In this document: one piece after another, positions 1 through 5,497 of the stretch
Position numbering within the stretch: the stretch's first letter is position 1
Layout of the letters: every line of letters begins with the position of its first letter
Assembly: GCA_003524565.1 (NCBI GenBank)
Contig: DQGU01000175.1
Span: 1 to 5,728, forward strand
Reading direction: 5' to 3'
DNA length: 5,728 nucleotides
Origin: Rhodospirillaceae bacterium
Lineage (GTDB): Bacteria; Pseudomonadota; Alphaproteobacteria; Micavibrionales; UBA2020
Made by a program: the position numbers and the translations under genes
The notes under the pieces: model-generated
The model's database searches: none
What the model saw: the letters and a program-made list of their open reading frames with translations, nothing else
What the model was told of the DNA's origin: nothing

Positions 1-1266
1 CTTTGCGGGCGCGGTTTGCGGCGTCATTTCGGCGTTCGGCTTGTTGACAGCGCCCACGAAAAGCACCGCGCCGCTATCGACATCTTGCAGCGCAAAGACA
101 AAGGAGCGGTCAAGCTTGATATCCATCCGCGGCGCAGGCATGCGAATGCTGGTTGCGCGCACCATGCCGACAACCGTGACGGCGGCGGCTTCGCTGCCCT
201 CTTCATCCGTTTTGAAAACCGTATCATGGCTGATTTTGCCGATGAACAGTTTCTCGCCATCACGCTCCGCCATTTTGGTGAAATCGGCGCCGCGTTTGTT
301 GAAGGCTTCCTTCACGCCCATATCCTGCATCGCGGGGATAAGGTCGAAGGTTTGCTTGATGTCAAGGCGCGGCAATTCGACCGAACCCTGACCGCGGTTG
401 AATTCGGCCGCATCCAGCCATGCAGGCACTTTGCCGTCCGCTTGTGCCGCCAGCCATTCGCGCGCGCTGACGTTTTCATCCGTCGGGCGGACGAGGACGA
501 TACGCATGCTCGGGCGCTTGCCTTCCTTGTGGTTTTTCTCGCCGTATGTCAGCGCGACGGCTTCGTAATCGTCGCCGATGTTAAAGCTGAGCCCTTCGCT
601 TTCGCTGAAGGCGCGCTGCATGGTCGGCGTTTTGGCAACAGCGCCGCCATCCTGAACGTATTTTTTGTCTTCGGTCTGCGCCTTGTCAAACTTATGCGTC
701 CACTGGCCTTTGAAATAAAGGGCGGAGGCGAGGACGGCCGCATCGTCTTCTTTCAGCTCTTCCAGAACTTTCGGGATAAGGCCGTTTGTATTGTCGCCCG
801 CCCATTTGTTGATTTTATCGACTGTCTTGGGGTTCGAAAAATCCTCCCCGCTGATTTCGGCGTCGAAAGTCTTTTTCATGTCATCTGCGAAATCGTCGCG
901 CAGCTTGATGATTTCCTGATTGACCCAGACACCGTTGGCGGTGGTCAGCTCTACCTGCCCTTTGTTCGCCTTCAGAATATCGCCATTCAGCGCGGCGTAA
1001 TCACCGGCGGCGGCATCCAGTTTGCCGCCATCCACACCATAAAGCGCCTGCGCCAGCTCTTCGCGCGTTTTGCCGTCCGCGCCCTTGGCGGCCATCGAAA
1101 TCGCGGCCATGGCGTTATAGGGGGCGATGACAAGGTTATCCGCCTTGTCCGCCTGATGGCGGCCGACCGCTTCGGCAAAGGCCAGCGTCAGGCGAATAAC
1201 GTTTTTCACTTCGGGGCTGTAATGCGCGCCGTATTCTGGTTCTTGCTTGCGGGATTGGCGGGTCAT
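1..1266 (-). CDS. Serpin-family serine protease inhibitor (3' end cut by window edge)
   Basis: I read 422 residues with no stop before the window edge. Family landmarks appear in order: an N-terminal helix region with NLVIAPYNAMAAISMAAKG; the NKWAGDNTNGLIPKV block (residues 153-167, W155); the ALYFKGQW block ending at W189; the reactive-loop hinge EEGSEAAAVTVVG (residues 355-367); IKLDRSFVFAL (383-393), which fits the PROSITE serpin signature at every position; and FVGAVNKP (403-410). Serpins trap target proteases by a conformational change after loop cleavage. The small-residue hinge with Ser at P14 and Ala at P12-P10 is the inhibitory type. No signal peptide is visible (start MTRQSRKQEP) and I saw no cysteine, so a cytoplasmic location is inferred. 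Start: ATG at 1266 with AAGGAGT (1276-1282) ten bases upstream. The reading continues at least 12 residues past the usual family end. The partner protease is unknown. Confidence 0.93.
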   Translation of the reverse strand, partial: MTRQSRKQEPEYGAHYSPEVKNVIRLTLAFAEAVGRHQADKADNLVIAPYNAMAAISMAAKGADGKTREELAQALYGVDGGKLDAAAGDYAALNGDILKANKGQVELTTANGVWVNQEIIKLRDDFADDMKKTFDAEISGEDFSNPKTVDKINKWAGDNTNGLIPKVLEELKEDDAAVLASALYFKGQWTHKFDKAQTEDKKYVQDGGAVAKTPTMQRAFSESEGLSFNIGDDYEAVALTYGEKNHKEGKRPSMRIVLVRPTDENVSAREWLAAQADGKVPAWLDAAEFNRGQGSVELPRLDIKQTFDLIPAMQDMGVKEAFNKRGADFTKMAERDGEKLFIGKISHDTVFKTDEEGSEAAAVTVVGMVRATSIRMPAPRMDIKLDRSFVFALQDVDSGAVLFVGAVNKPNAEMTPQTAPAK

Positions 1267-1324
1267 GGGCGGATTACTCCTTCGGATAAAAATATAAAAA
1301 ACGGAAATGAGGGGGTACGCGCAG

Positions 1325-1353
1325 GGTGTAGCACGCAAGCCCAGGCAGGTCAA
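1325..1353 (-). promoter_or_regulatory. Candidate sigma-70-type promoter for the serpin gene
   Basis: On the minus strand, TTGACC (1348-1353, five of six matches to the -35 consensus) is followed after 17 bases by TACACC (1325-1330). The latter is a weak -10, but a TG one base upstream makes it resemble an extended -10. Transcription would start about 50 bases before the ATG at 1266. This rests on sequence match alone. Confidence 0.4.
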
Positions 1354-1463
1354 CAGAGGGGGATTTAGCGTGTTAGTCCTGCCATCCGGCGTCTAGTGTG
1401 ACTGAAACGCTCTGGACGCTGGAAGATGTTGTTAATATGGTGGATTGTTATTTCGAGGAAAAA

Positions 1464-1742
1464 ATGCAGTTTAATTACGTCGTATATAAAATCACATTCC
1501 CAAACGGAAAGATTTATATAGGTAAAGATATTGGCGGTTCTGGTCACTCTTTGCGCTATTTTGGTTCTTGGGATAATCAAACAGTGGCGGCGGATTTCAC
1601 AAAAGAGCAACTTTCTAAATTTACATTGACTAAAGAAATTCTTTTTGAATCAGTCGATAAAGATAAAGTTAGTAAAAAAGAGCTTGAACTTATAAAAGCA
1701 TACAATTCAAATCAGCCTGATATTGGCTATAATAGGACTTAG
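1464..1742 (+). CDS. Small GIY-YIG nuclease-domain protein, AT-rich, likely acquired
   Basis: This 92-residue protein is essentially one GIY-YIG domain. VVYKIT (residues 6-11) occupies the GIY position and KIYIGK (16-21) holds the YIG. R31 in GHSLRYFG is the candidate catalytic arginine. E73 is the candidate metal-binding glutamate, four residues before I77 as in I-TevI, and the protein ends in the typical IGYN. Family members cut DNA in homing, repair or restriction, but no DNA-binding module accompanies this domain, so its substrate is unknown. I chose ATG 1464 because GAGGAA (1455-1460) precedes it closely and the domain starts at once. An upstream GTG at 1398 would add 22 unrelated residues. 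Composition is foreign: positions 1621-1680 hold only 14 G or C in 60. It stands alone, opposite in strand to every neighbour. TAATAT at 1433-1438 could be a -10, but no well-spaced -35 was seen. Confidence 0.8.
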   Translation: MQFNYVVYKITFPNGKIYIGKDIGGSGHSLRYFGSWDNQTVAADFTKEQLSKFTLTKEILFESVDKDKVSKKELELIKAYNSNQPDIGYNRT

Positions 1743-1800
1743 AAATTAACTATTTCAAACTCACCCACTACTGGATTTAGCCCTCAAAGGCCCCAAAAAC

Positions 1801-1831
1801 AAAAACGCCGGACATGAAGCCCGGCGTTTTT
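1801..1831. terminator. Bidirectional rho-independent terminator
   Basis: AAAAACGCCGG (1801-1811) and CCGGCGTTTTT (1821-1831) form a perfect 11-bp stem around a 9-base loop. Because A runs and T runs flank the GC core symmetrically, it can stop the minus-strand merR transcript (stop codon at 1849-1851) and the plus-strand GIY-YIG transcript (stop at 1740-1742). The rest of the 1743-1848 gap shows no gene. Confidence 0.85.
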
Positions 1832-1848
1832 GCGTGTTCAAAAAAACC

Positions 1849-2364
1849 TTAGTCGATAAGCTTGCGCATCGCGCGCAGGTCGTCGAGCATGGATTTCAGC
1901 TCGTCGCGGTTCTTTTCGACGGCGCGGGCGATGGGCGTTTCCACCTCTTCCGCACCGGAAAGCTCCAGGCCGTCCTGAACGCGCGCGCTCAGGTTGCCGC
2001 GCGTCGCGCTCAGCAATTTCTGTACACCCTTGATGGTATAGCCTTCGCTATACAGCAGGTGGTGGATGTTTTTCAGCAAATCAACATCTTCCGGACGGTA
2101 GTAGCGACGGCCGCCGCCACGCTTGAGCGGCTTGATTTGCGTAAATTTGGTTTCCCAGAAACGCAGAACGTGCTGTTCGACGTTCAGCTCCCCCGCGACT
2201 TCGCTGATGGTGCGGAATGCGCCGGCGGATTTTTGCGCCGGAGCCTTCGCCTTCATCGGGCGGCGGCCGGGAATATTCTGGGTAACTTGTGGCTGGCTTT
2301 GCGTCTGCGAAACGTCATCCGTCTGGATGCCGTTCTTGGCATTCGGATTGGTAGGTGAGTTCAT
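1849..2364 (-). CDS. MerR-family transcriptional regulator of the ihfA-linked type
   Basis: The protein has 171 residues. Residues 1-47 are a Gln/Pro/Ala-rich, probably disordered N-terminal tail. A MerR winged helix-turn-helix follows at about 49-118: FRTISEVAGELNVEQHVLRFWE, then the wing GGGRRYYRPEDVDLL, then a helix containing YTIKGVQKLL. The C-terminal part (about 119-171) ends in a charged amphipathic helix (EKNRDELKSMLDDLRAMRKL) likely to dimerise. There is no effector domain and no metal-binding cysteine pattern, so no inducer can be named. Small MerR proteins directly after ihfA are a known alphaproteobacterial arrangement. Start: ATG 2364 with AAGGA (2374-2378) nine bases upstream; an internal Met37 lacks a good ribosome site. 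It lies 53 bases after the ihfA stop with no clear terminator between, so co-transcription with ihfA is inferred. Its targets are unknown. Confidence 0.88.
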   Translation of the reverse strand: MNSPTNPNAKNGIQTDDVSQTQSQPQVTQNIPGRRPMKAKAPAQKSAGAFRTISEVAGELNVEQHVLRFWETKFTQIKPLKRGGGRRYYRPEDVDLLKNIHHLLYSEGYTIKGVQKLLSATRGNLSARVQDGLELSGAEEVETPIARAVEKNRDELKSMLDDLRAMRKLID

Positions 2365-2417
2365 GAATGAAAGTCCTTAAATACGGTTGCTTCGATGATT
2401 TTGTATTAAGGGTCGTC

Positions 2418-2744
2418 TTATTCGGCGGCGCCGGATGCGTCGGTGGAGCCTACGTTATTGATGCGCTCTTTAAGTACGTTGCTGGCGCGGAAGGTCAAAA
2501 CGCGACGCGGCAGGATAGGCACTTCTTCCCCGGTCTTGGGGTTGCGGCCGATACGCTGGCGCTTGGAGCGTACCTGGAAGGTACCGAAGGAAGAGATTTT
2601 CACCATCTCCCCGCGTTCCAGCGCCTTGCAAACTTCTTCCAGCACCGTTTCCACCAGTTCGGCAGATTCGTTGCGGGACAGGCCAACCTGTTCGTAAACA
2701 GCCTGGCTGAGGTCTGCGCGGGTAATGGTCTGGTTATTGGTCAT
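2418..2744 (-). CDS. ihfA: Integration host factor subunit alpha
   Basis: This 108-residue HU/IHF-fold protein forms a heterodimer with IHF beta and bends DNA sharply at specific sites, affecting transcription, replication and recombination. The sequence shows the N-terminal helices (TITRADLSQAVYEQVGLSRNE), the core FGTFQVRSKRQRIGRNPKTGEE with the intercalating proline at P69, and PRRVLTFRASNVLKERIN. TITRADLSQAVY and IGRNPKTGEEVPI resemble IHF alpha rather than HU or IHF beta. The start is ATG 2744, supported by GAGGTG (2751-2756) six bases upstream. A GTG at 2774 would add ten residues and lacks such a site. The tail after the last helix (NNVGSTDASGAAE) is slightly long and acidic. It lies downstream of plsX-fabH as in other alphaproteobacteria, but a terminator-like hairpin separates it from fabH. 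Confidence 0.94.
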   Translation of the reverse strand: MTNNQTITRADLSQAVYEQVGLSRNESAELVETVLEEVCKALERGEMVKISSFGTFQVRSKRQRIGRNPKTGEEVPILPRRVLTFRASNVLKERINNVGSTDASGAAE

Positions 2745-2772
2745 TGAATGCACCTCGCTCTTGGTGAATCTC

Positions 2773-2801
2773 ACGGTAATGATTCACATTTCATTAGTCA
2801 A
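2773..2801 (-). promoter_or_regulatory. Tentative ihfA promoter
   Basis: The AT-rich stretch 2757-2849 between the fabH terminator and ihfA is the natural place for an ihfA promoter. The best pair I found on the minus strand is TTGACT (2796-2801) and, 17 bases later, TACCGT (2773-2778). The -10 is poor. Other spacings in this stretch are possible, so the position is a guess. Confidence 0.25.
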
Positions 2802-2849
2802 TACAAAGAGTTGAAGCTGTCAGTTAGAGTAAATAAACCAATCAAAACA

Positions 2850-2873
2850 CCGCCCATTAAAGGGTTTGGGCGG
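2850..2873 (-). terminator. Likely rho-independent terminator after fabH
   Basis: CCGCCCA (2850-2856) pairs with TGGGCGG (2867-2873), giving a 7-bp GC-rich stem with a 10-base loop. It lies 12 bases past the fabH stop. Read on the minus strand it is followed by TGTTTTGATT, a moderate T-rich tail. It should end or reduce transcription before ihfA. Confidence 0.65.
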
Positions 2874-2885
2874 AGTCGCTGAAAA

Positions 2886-3863
2886 TCACCACCGCGCAAG
2901 CGCGGCGCCCCATGTGAGCCCCCCGCCCATGGCTTCCATGAGAATCACATCGCCGCGCTGGATTCGGCCGTCTTCAACCGCCGTTGCAAGCGCAAGGGGA
3001 ATCGATGCCGCCGACGTATTGCCGTGGTCTTGCACCGTCACGACGACTTTTTCGGGGGAAAGATTCAGTTTTTCCGCCGTTGCATCGATGATGCGGCGGT
3101 TGGCCTGATGCGGCACCAGCCAGTTGACCTCGGCGGGGCTGACGCCGCTCGCTTCCATCGCTTCGACAATCGCCTCGCTCATGCGTGTGACAGCATTCCG
3201 GAAAACTTCTTTGCCGTTCATGCGGACATGGCCCACGCTGCGCGTGCTGGACGGGCCGCCATCGACATAAAGCAGGTCGCGCTTCGCCCCTTCGGAATGA
3301 AGATGCGTGGTCAGGATGCCGCGGTCGGTTTTATCGCCCTTGCCCGCGTCCGACGCTTCAAGCACCACAGCGCCCGCACCATCACCGAAGAGTACGCAAG
3401 TCGTGCGGTCATCCCAATCGAGAAGCCGTGTGAAATGTTCCGCACCAATCACCAGCGCGCGGTTAATCTGTCCGGATTTGATGAAGTTATCGGCGGTTGA
3501 TAAAGCATAGATGAAGCCGGAGCACACGGCCTGAATGTCAAACGCAAACCCGCGGTCGCCCATGCCGATATTGTCCTGCACGGTGACTGCCGTCGCGGGG
3601 AACGTCTGGTCGGGCGTGGTCGTGGCGAGGAAAATCGCGTCGATATCGCTGCCATTCAAGCCAGCTGCTTTCAGCGCCTTCTCCGCCGCGCGCGTCGCCA
3701 TATCCGACGTCTTTTCCCCCTCGCCCGCCATGTGGCGTTTGCGAATGCCGGTGCGCTGGGTAATCCACTCATCCGTGGTGTCAACAAGCTTGGCAAGGTC
3801 GTTGTTTGTCAAAAATTTTTCCGGCAGGTACGAACCGCAGGACAGCATCACGGAACGGCGCAT
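2886..3863 (-). CDS. fabH: Beta-ketoacyl-ACP synthase III
   Basis: KAS III condenses an acyl-CoA primer with malonyl-ACP, the first elongation step of type II fatty-acid synthesis, in the cytoplasm. All three catalytic residues are visible: C114 in QAVCSGF, H252 in LVPHQANRRI and N282 in DHGNTSAAS. Other family blocks include TDEWITQRTGI (30-40), LATTTPDQTFPATA, CVLFGDGAGAVVLE (156-169) and the C-terminal GGGLTWGAALARW. Its 325 residues are normal for the family. The ATG at 3863 overlaps the plsX stop by one base (TAATG). A strong GGAGGAGGG (3867-3875) lies inside the end of plsX, so translational coupling is expected. Substrate preference (straight or branched primer) cannot be read from the sequence. 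Confidence 0.97.
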   Translation of the reverse strand: MRRSVMLSCGSYLPEKFLTNNDLAKLVDTTDEWITQRTGIRKRHMAGEGEKTSDMATRAAEKALKAAGLNGSDIDAIFLATTTPDQTFPATAVTVQDNIGMGDRGFAFDIQAVCSGFIYALSTADNFIKSGQINRALVIGAEHFTRLLDWDDRTTCVLFGDGAGAVVLEASDAGKGDKTDRGILTTHLHSEGAKRDLLYVDGGPSSTRSVGHVRMNGKEVFRNAVTRMSEAIVEAMEASGVSPAEVNWLVPHQANRRIIDATAEKLNLSPEKVVVTVQDHGNTSAASIPLALATAVEDGRIQRGDVILMEAMGGGLTWGAALARW

Positions 3864-4975
3864 TATCCCTCCTCCCCCGCCAGACGCGCAGGCGCTTCGG
3901 CCGCGGCGGCAGGACGCAGCGCATCCGCGCCGAGGCGCTGAAGTTCTGCTTCAACTTTTGCATTGAACTTATTGGCAGTAAGGCCAGCGGCGACGCCGAT
4001 TGCATTCGAAAAACCGATGCCATCTGTGCCGCCATGGCTTTTGATGCAAAGACCTTTCAGCCCCAGCAGGCTGGCGCCGTTGTAGTAACGCGGGTCGATG
4101 CGTTTGGAAAAAGTTTTCATCGGGCGATAGCAAAGCAGCAAACCGGGCAAGGCAAGCAAAAGCCCGAGCTTGACCATCCACGAGGATTTCAGCGCTTCTT
4201 TCACCATGCCCTTGATAAGCCGTGCGGTGCCTTCAATCGTTTTCAAGGTCACGTTGCCGGTGAAACCGTCGGTAACAATCACATCGAACGCGCCTGTGCC
4301 GATGTCATCGCCTTCGGCGAAGCCTTTATAAATACCGGGCAGTTTTGCCTTCGACAAAAGCTCGGCACTTTCTTTCACCAGCTCGCTGCCCTTCATGGCT
4401 TCGGAGCCGATGTTGAGAATACCGATTTGCGGCTGCGCGATACCGAAAGTTTCGCGCGAGAAAACGCCGCCAAGCACCGCGAATTCCAAAAGATTATAAG
4501 GGTCGCATTCCGCATTCGCGCCAAGGTCGAGCAAGACCGTCCCCTTGCCCGCAATACGCGTCGGCAAGAAGGTCGCAATCGCAGGGCGGTGAATGCCCGG
4601 CATGACTTTCAGGCTGAATTTGGCCATCGCCATCAAGGCGCCCGTATTGCCGGCGGAAACAACGCAATCAGCTTCGCCCTTCGCCACCGCATCGATGGCA
4701 AGGCGCATGGAAGAATTGCGCCCTGTGCGCAGAACCTGCCCCGGTTTATCCTCGGCGGTGACGCGGTCGGGCGTGTGGCGGATTTCAAGAACATCGGCAA
4801 GCCCCGCGTATTCCGCCACGATGGGGCGGATTTGCGTTTCGTCGCCAAAAACGATGAAGCGCGCGGACGGAAACTGTCCACGCGCAATGTGTGCCCCTTC
4901 GATAACAATTCGCGGGGCATGGTCGCCCCCCATACCATCGAGGGAGATGACGAGGTTATGTTGTTGCTGATGCAA
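3863..4975 (-). CDS. plsX: Phosphate acyltransferase PlsX
   Basis: PlsX converts acyl-ACP and phosphate to acyl-phosphate, the acyl donor for PlsY in phospholipid synthesis; it is a peripheral membrane enzyme. Landmarks are ISLDGMGGDHAP (10-21), VVSAGNTGALMA (105-116), LLDLGANAECDP (148-159), LNIGSEAMKG (187-196), EGDDIG (221-226), DVIVTDGFTGNVTLKTIEG (231-249) and YNGASLLGLKG (298-308). A hydrophobic patch at 268-283 (GLLLALPGLLL) may touch the membrane. The usual DAMGGD is DGMGGD here. Its 370 residues are a little above the common length, with an Ala-rich tail. The start is a TTG at 4975, supported by AGAGG (4982-4986) six bases upstream; the first in-frame ATG (Met15) lies inside the conserved motif. 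It is tightly coupled to fabH downstream and lies 97 bases after rpmF. Confidence 0.96.
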   Translation of the reverse strand: MHQQQHNLVISLDGMGGDHAPRIVIEGAHIARGQFPSARFIVFGDETQIRPIVAEYAGLADVLEIRHTPDRVTAEDKPGQVLRTGRNSSMRLAIDAVAKGEADCVVSAGNTGALMAMAKFSLKVMPGIHRPAIATFLPTRIAGKGTVLLDLGANAECDPYNLLEFAVLGGVFSRETFGIAQPQIGILNIGSEAMKGSELVKESAELLSKAKLPGIYKGFAEGDDIGTGAFDVIVTDGFTGNVTLKTIEGTARLIKGMVKEALKSSWMVKLGLLLALPGLLLCYRPMKTFSKRIDPRYYNGASLLGLKGLCIKSHGGTDGIGFSNAIGVAAGLTANKFNAKVEAELQRLGADALRPAAAAEAPARLAGEEG

Positions 4976-4996
4976 AACCGGCCTCTGATATCGTTC

Positions 4997-5015
4997 CGCC
5001 GCAAAGAAAGCGGCG
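4997..5015. other. Intercistronic hairpin just upstream of plsX
   Basis: CGCCGC (4997-5002) and GCGGCG (5010-5015) form a 6-bp all-GC stem with a 7-base loop. It lies about 10 bases upstream of the plsX ribosome site (4982-4986). There is no T tract, so it is not a terminator. It could protect the plsX-fabH mRNA 5' end after processing or influence ribosome access. Confidence 0.45.
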
Positions 5016-5031
5016 CCGCAGGCGGTAAAAG

Positions 5032-5064
5032 GGCGGGACGGCGCAGAAGGCGCCTGTACCCGCC
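5032..5064 (-). terminator. Terminator or attenuator-like hairpin after rpmF
   Basis: An outer 6-bp stem (5032-5037 with 5059-5064, GGCGGG/CCCGCC) encloses an inner 5-bp stem (5040-5044 with 5050-5054, GGCGC/GCGCC) and a 5-base loop. It starts 8 bases past the rpmF stop. On the minus strand it is followed by CTTTTACC, only four T residues, so partial termination with read-through into plsX is the likely behaviour. Confidence 0.55.
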
Positions 5065-5072
5065 ACTATGAT

Positions 5073-5249
5073 TTAGTCGATATCGATGACTTGTTCGCCC
5101 TTGTACATGCCCGTTTTCAGGCAGACGTGGTGCGGACGAACCATTTCGCCGGTCTTTTTGTCTTCAACAGCCGTCGGTGCGGACAGCGCATGGTGCGAGC
5201 GGCGCATGTTGCGGCGGGATTTGGAAGTTTTCTTCTTGGGAACAGCCAT
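5073..5249 (-). CDS. rpmF: 50S ribosomal protein L32
   Basis: This 58-residue basic protein begins MAVPKKKTSKSRRNMRRSHHAL, the hallmark L32 N-terminus. It continues with a HHVCLKTGMYKGEQVIDID-type C-terminal part that packs on 23S rRNA in the large subunit. Only one cysteine is present, so it is a zinc-free form. The length is normal. ATG 5249 is the only sensible start; the ribosome site is modest (AAGAG about 8 bases upstream). It lies between YceD and plsX, the widespread order in proteobacteria. A terminator-like hairpin follows, which would let L32 be made in excess of PlsX. Confidence 0.96.
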   Translation of the reverse strand: MAVPKKKTSKSRRNMRRSHHALSAPTAVEDKKTGEMVRPHHVCLKTGMYKGEQVIDID

Positions 5250-5304
5250 GGCTTGTTACTCTTTCTGTCGTCTAAATTCCGAATTCTTATGCTTTTGCTT
5301 TTTC

Positions 5305-5321
5305 TCGCGCTTTACACGCGA
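5305..5321. other. Small hairpin in the rpmF leader
   Basis: TCGCG (5305-5309) and CGCGA (5317-5321) form a 5-bp stem with a 7-base loop, 55 bases upstream of the rpmF start. It would lie in the 5' untranslated leader if the promoter candidate at 5407-5434 is correct. The function is unknown and it may be chance. The rest of 5322-5406 shows nothing I can name. Confidence 0.25.
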
Positions 5322-5406
5322 AACCCTTGGCAACCATAAGGCCGCTGAGGCGCAGGGGTCATTACATAACGAAAAAGACCTGCAGGCGCAAGAAAAATCA
5401 GCCTGA

Positions 5407-5434
5407 TTCATACCCTTTTTGGCGGATTTTACAA
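5407..5434 (-). promoter_or_regulatory. Candidate rpmF promoter
   Basis: On the minus strand TTGTAA (5429-5434) and TATGAA (5407-5412) lie 16 bases apart, each matching four of six consensus bases. They sit immediately after the YceD terminator-like structure and about 160 bases before the rpmF ATG, which would give a long leader. Confidence 0.3.
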
Positions 5435-5440
5435 GTAAAA
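5427..5440. repeat. Inverted repeat TTTTAC-AA-GTAAAA, operator-like
   Basis: Two perfect 6-base arms (5427-5432 and 5435-5440) are separated by two bases. The repeat covers the candidate rpmF -35 hexamer (5429-5434), a place where a dimeric regulator could block transcription. I do not recognise it as the site of a named regulator. Confidence 0.35.
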
Positions 5441-5497
5441 AGGCGTCCCTCTTTCGTCCCCGCCCCGCCCAAGGCGGCTGATTTTATTCGCCTTTTT
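5437..5497 (-). terminator. Probable terminator at the end of the YceD gene
   Basis: AAAAAGGCG (5437-5445) and CGCCTTTTT (5489-5497) are a perfect 9-base inverted repeat. The 43 bases between contain a second hairpin, CCGCC-CAA-GGCGG (5465-5477). On the minus strand the 5' arm overlaps the last YceD codons and the 3' arm ends in TTTTT. The loop is long for a classic terminator, hence the moderate confidence. Confidence 0.45.

Noticed and set aside
16..1368. A 450-codon open frame on the plus strand
   Set aside because: It lies antisense to the serpin, whose minus-strand translation carries the full family motif order. The plus frame shows no recognisable domain and reflects codon bias.
1398..1463. 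GTG start adding 22 residues to the GIY-YIG protein
   Set aside because: No ribosome site suits it, the extra residues match no part of the domain, and ATG 1464 has GAGGAA directly upstream.
1365..1610. An 81-codon minus-strand frame opposite the GIY-YIG gene
   Set aside because: It is antisense to a clear GIY-YIG domain and has no motif or good ribosome site.
1385..1812. Eight-base inverted repeat TCCGGCGT / ACGCCGGA flanking the GIY-YIG gene
   Set aside because: The right copy is part of the terminator stem, so its presence is explained. The left copy is likely a chance match.
1834..2358. A 174-codon open frame on the plus strand
   Set aside because: It mirrors the merR-type gene, begins inside the terminator region and has no family signal.
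2745..2774. GTG start adding ten residues to IHF alpha
   Set aside because: ATG 2744 has GAGGTG at good spacing and gives the usual family N-terminus.
2839..2855. Possible IHF autoregulatory site upstream of ihfA (AATCAA at 2840-2845)
   Set aside because: The second half of the IHF consensus (TTR after four bases) is absent, so only half of the site matches.
3806..5071. A 421-codon open frame on the plus strand
   Set aside because: It is antisense to plsX and the start of fabH, both of which have complete catalytic motifs on the minus strand.
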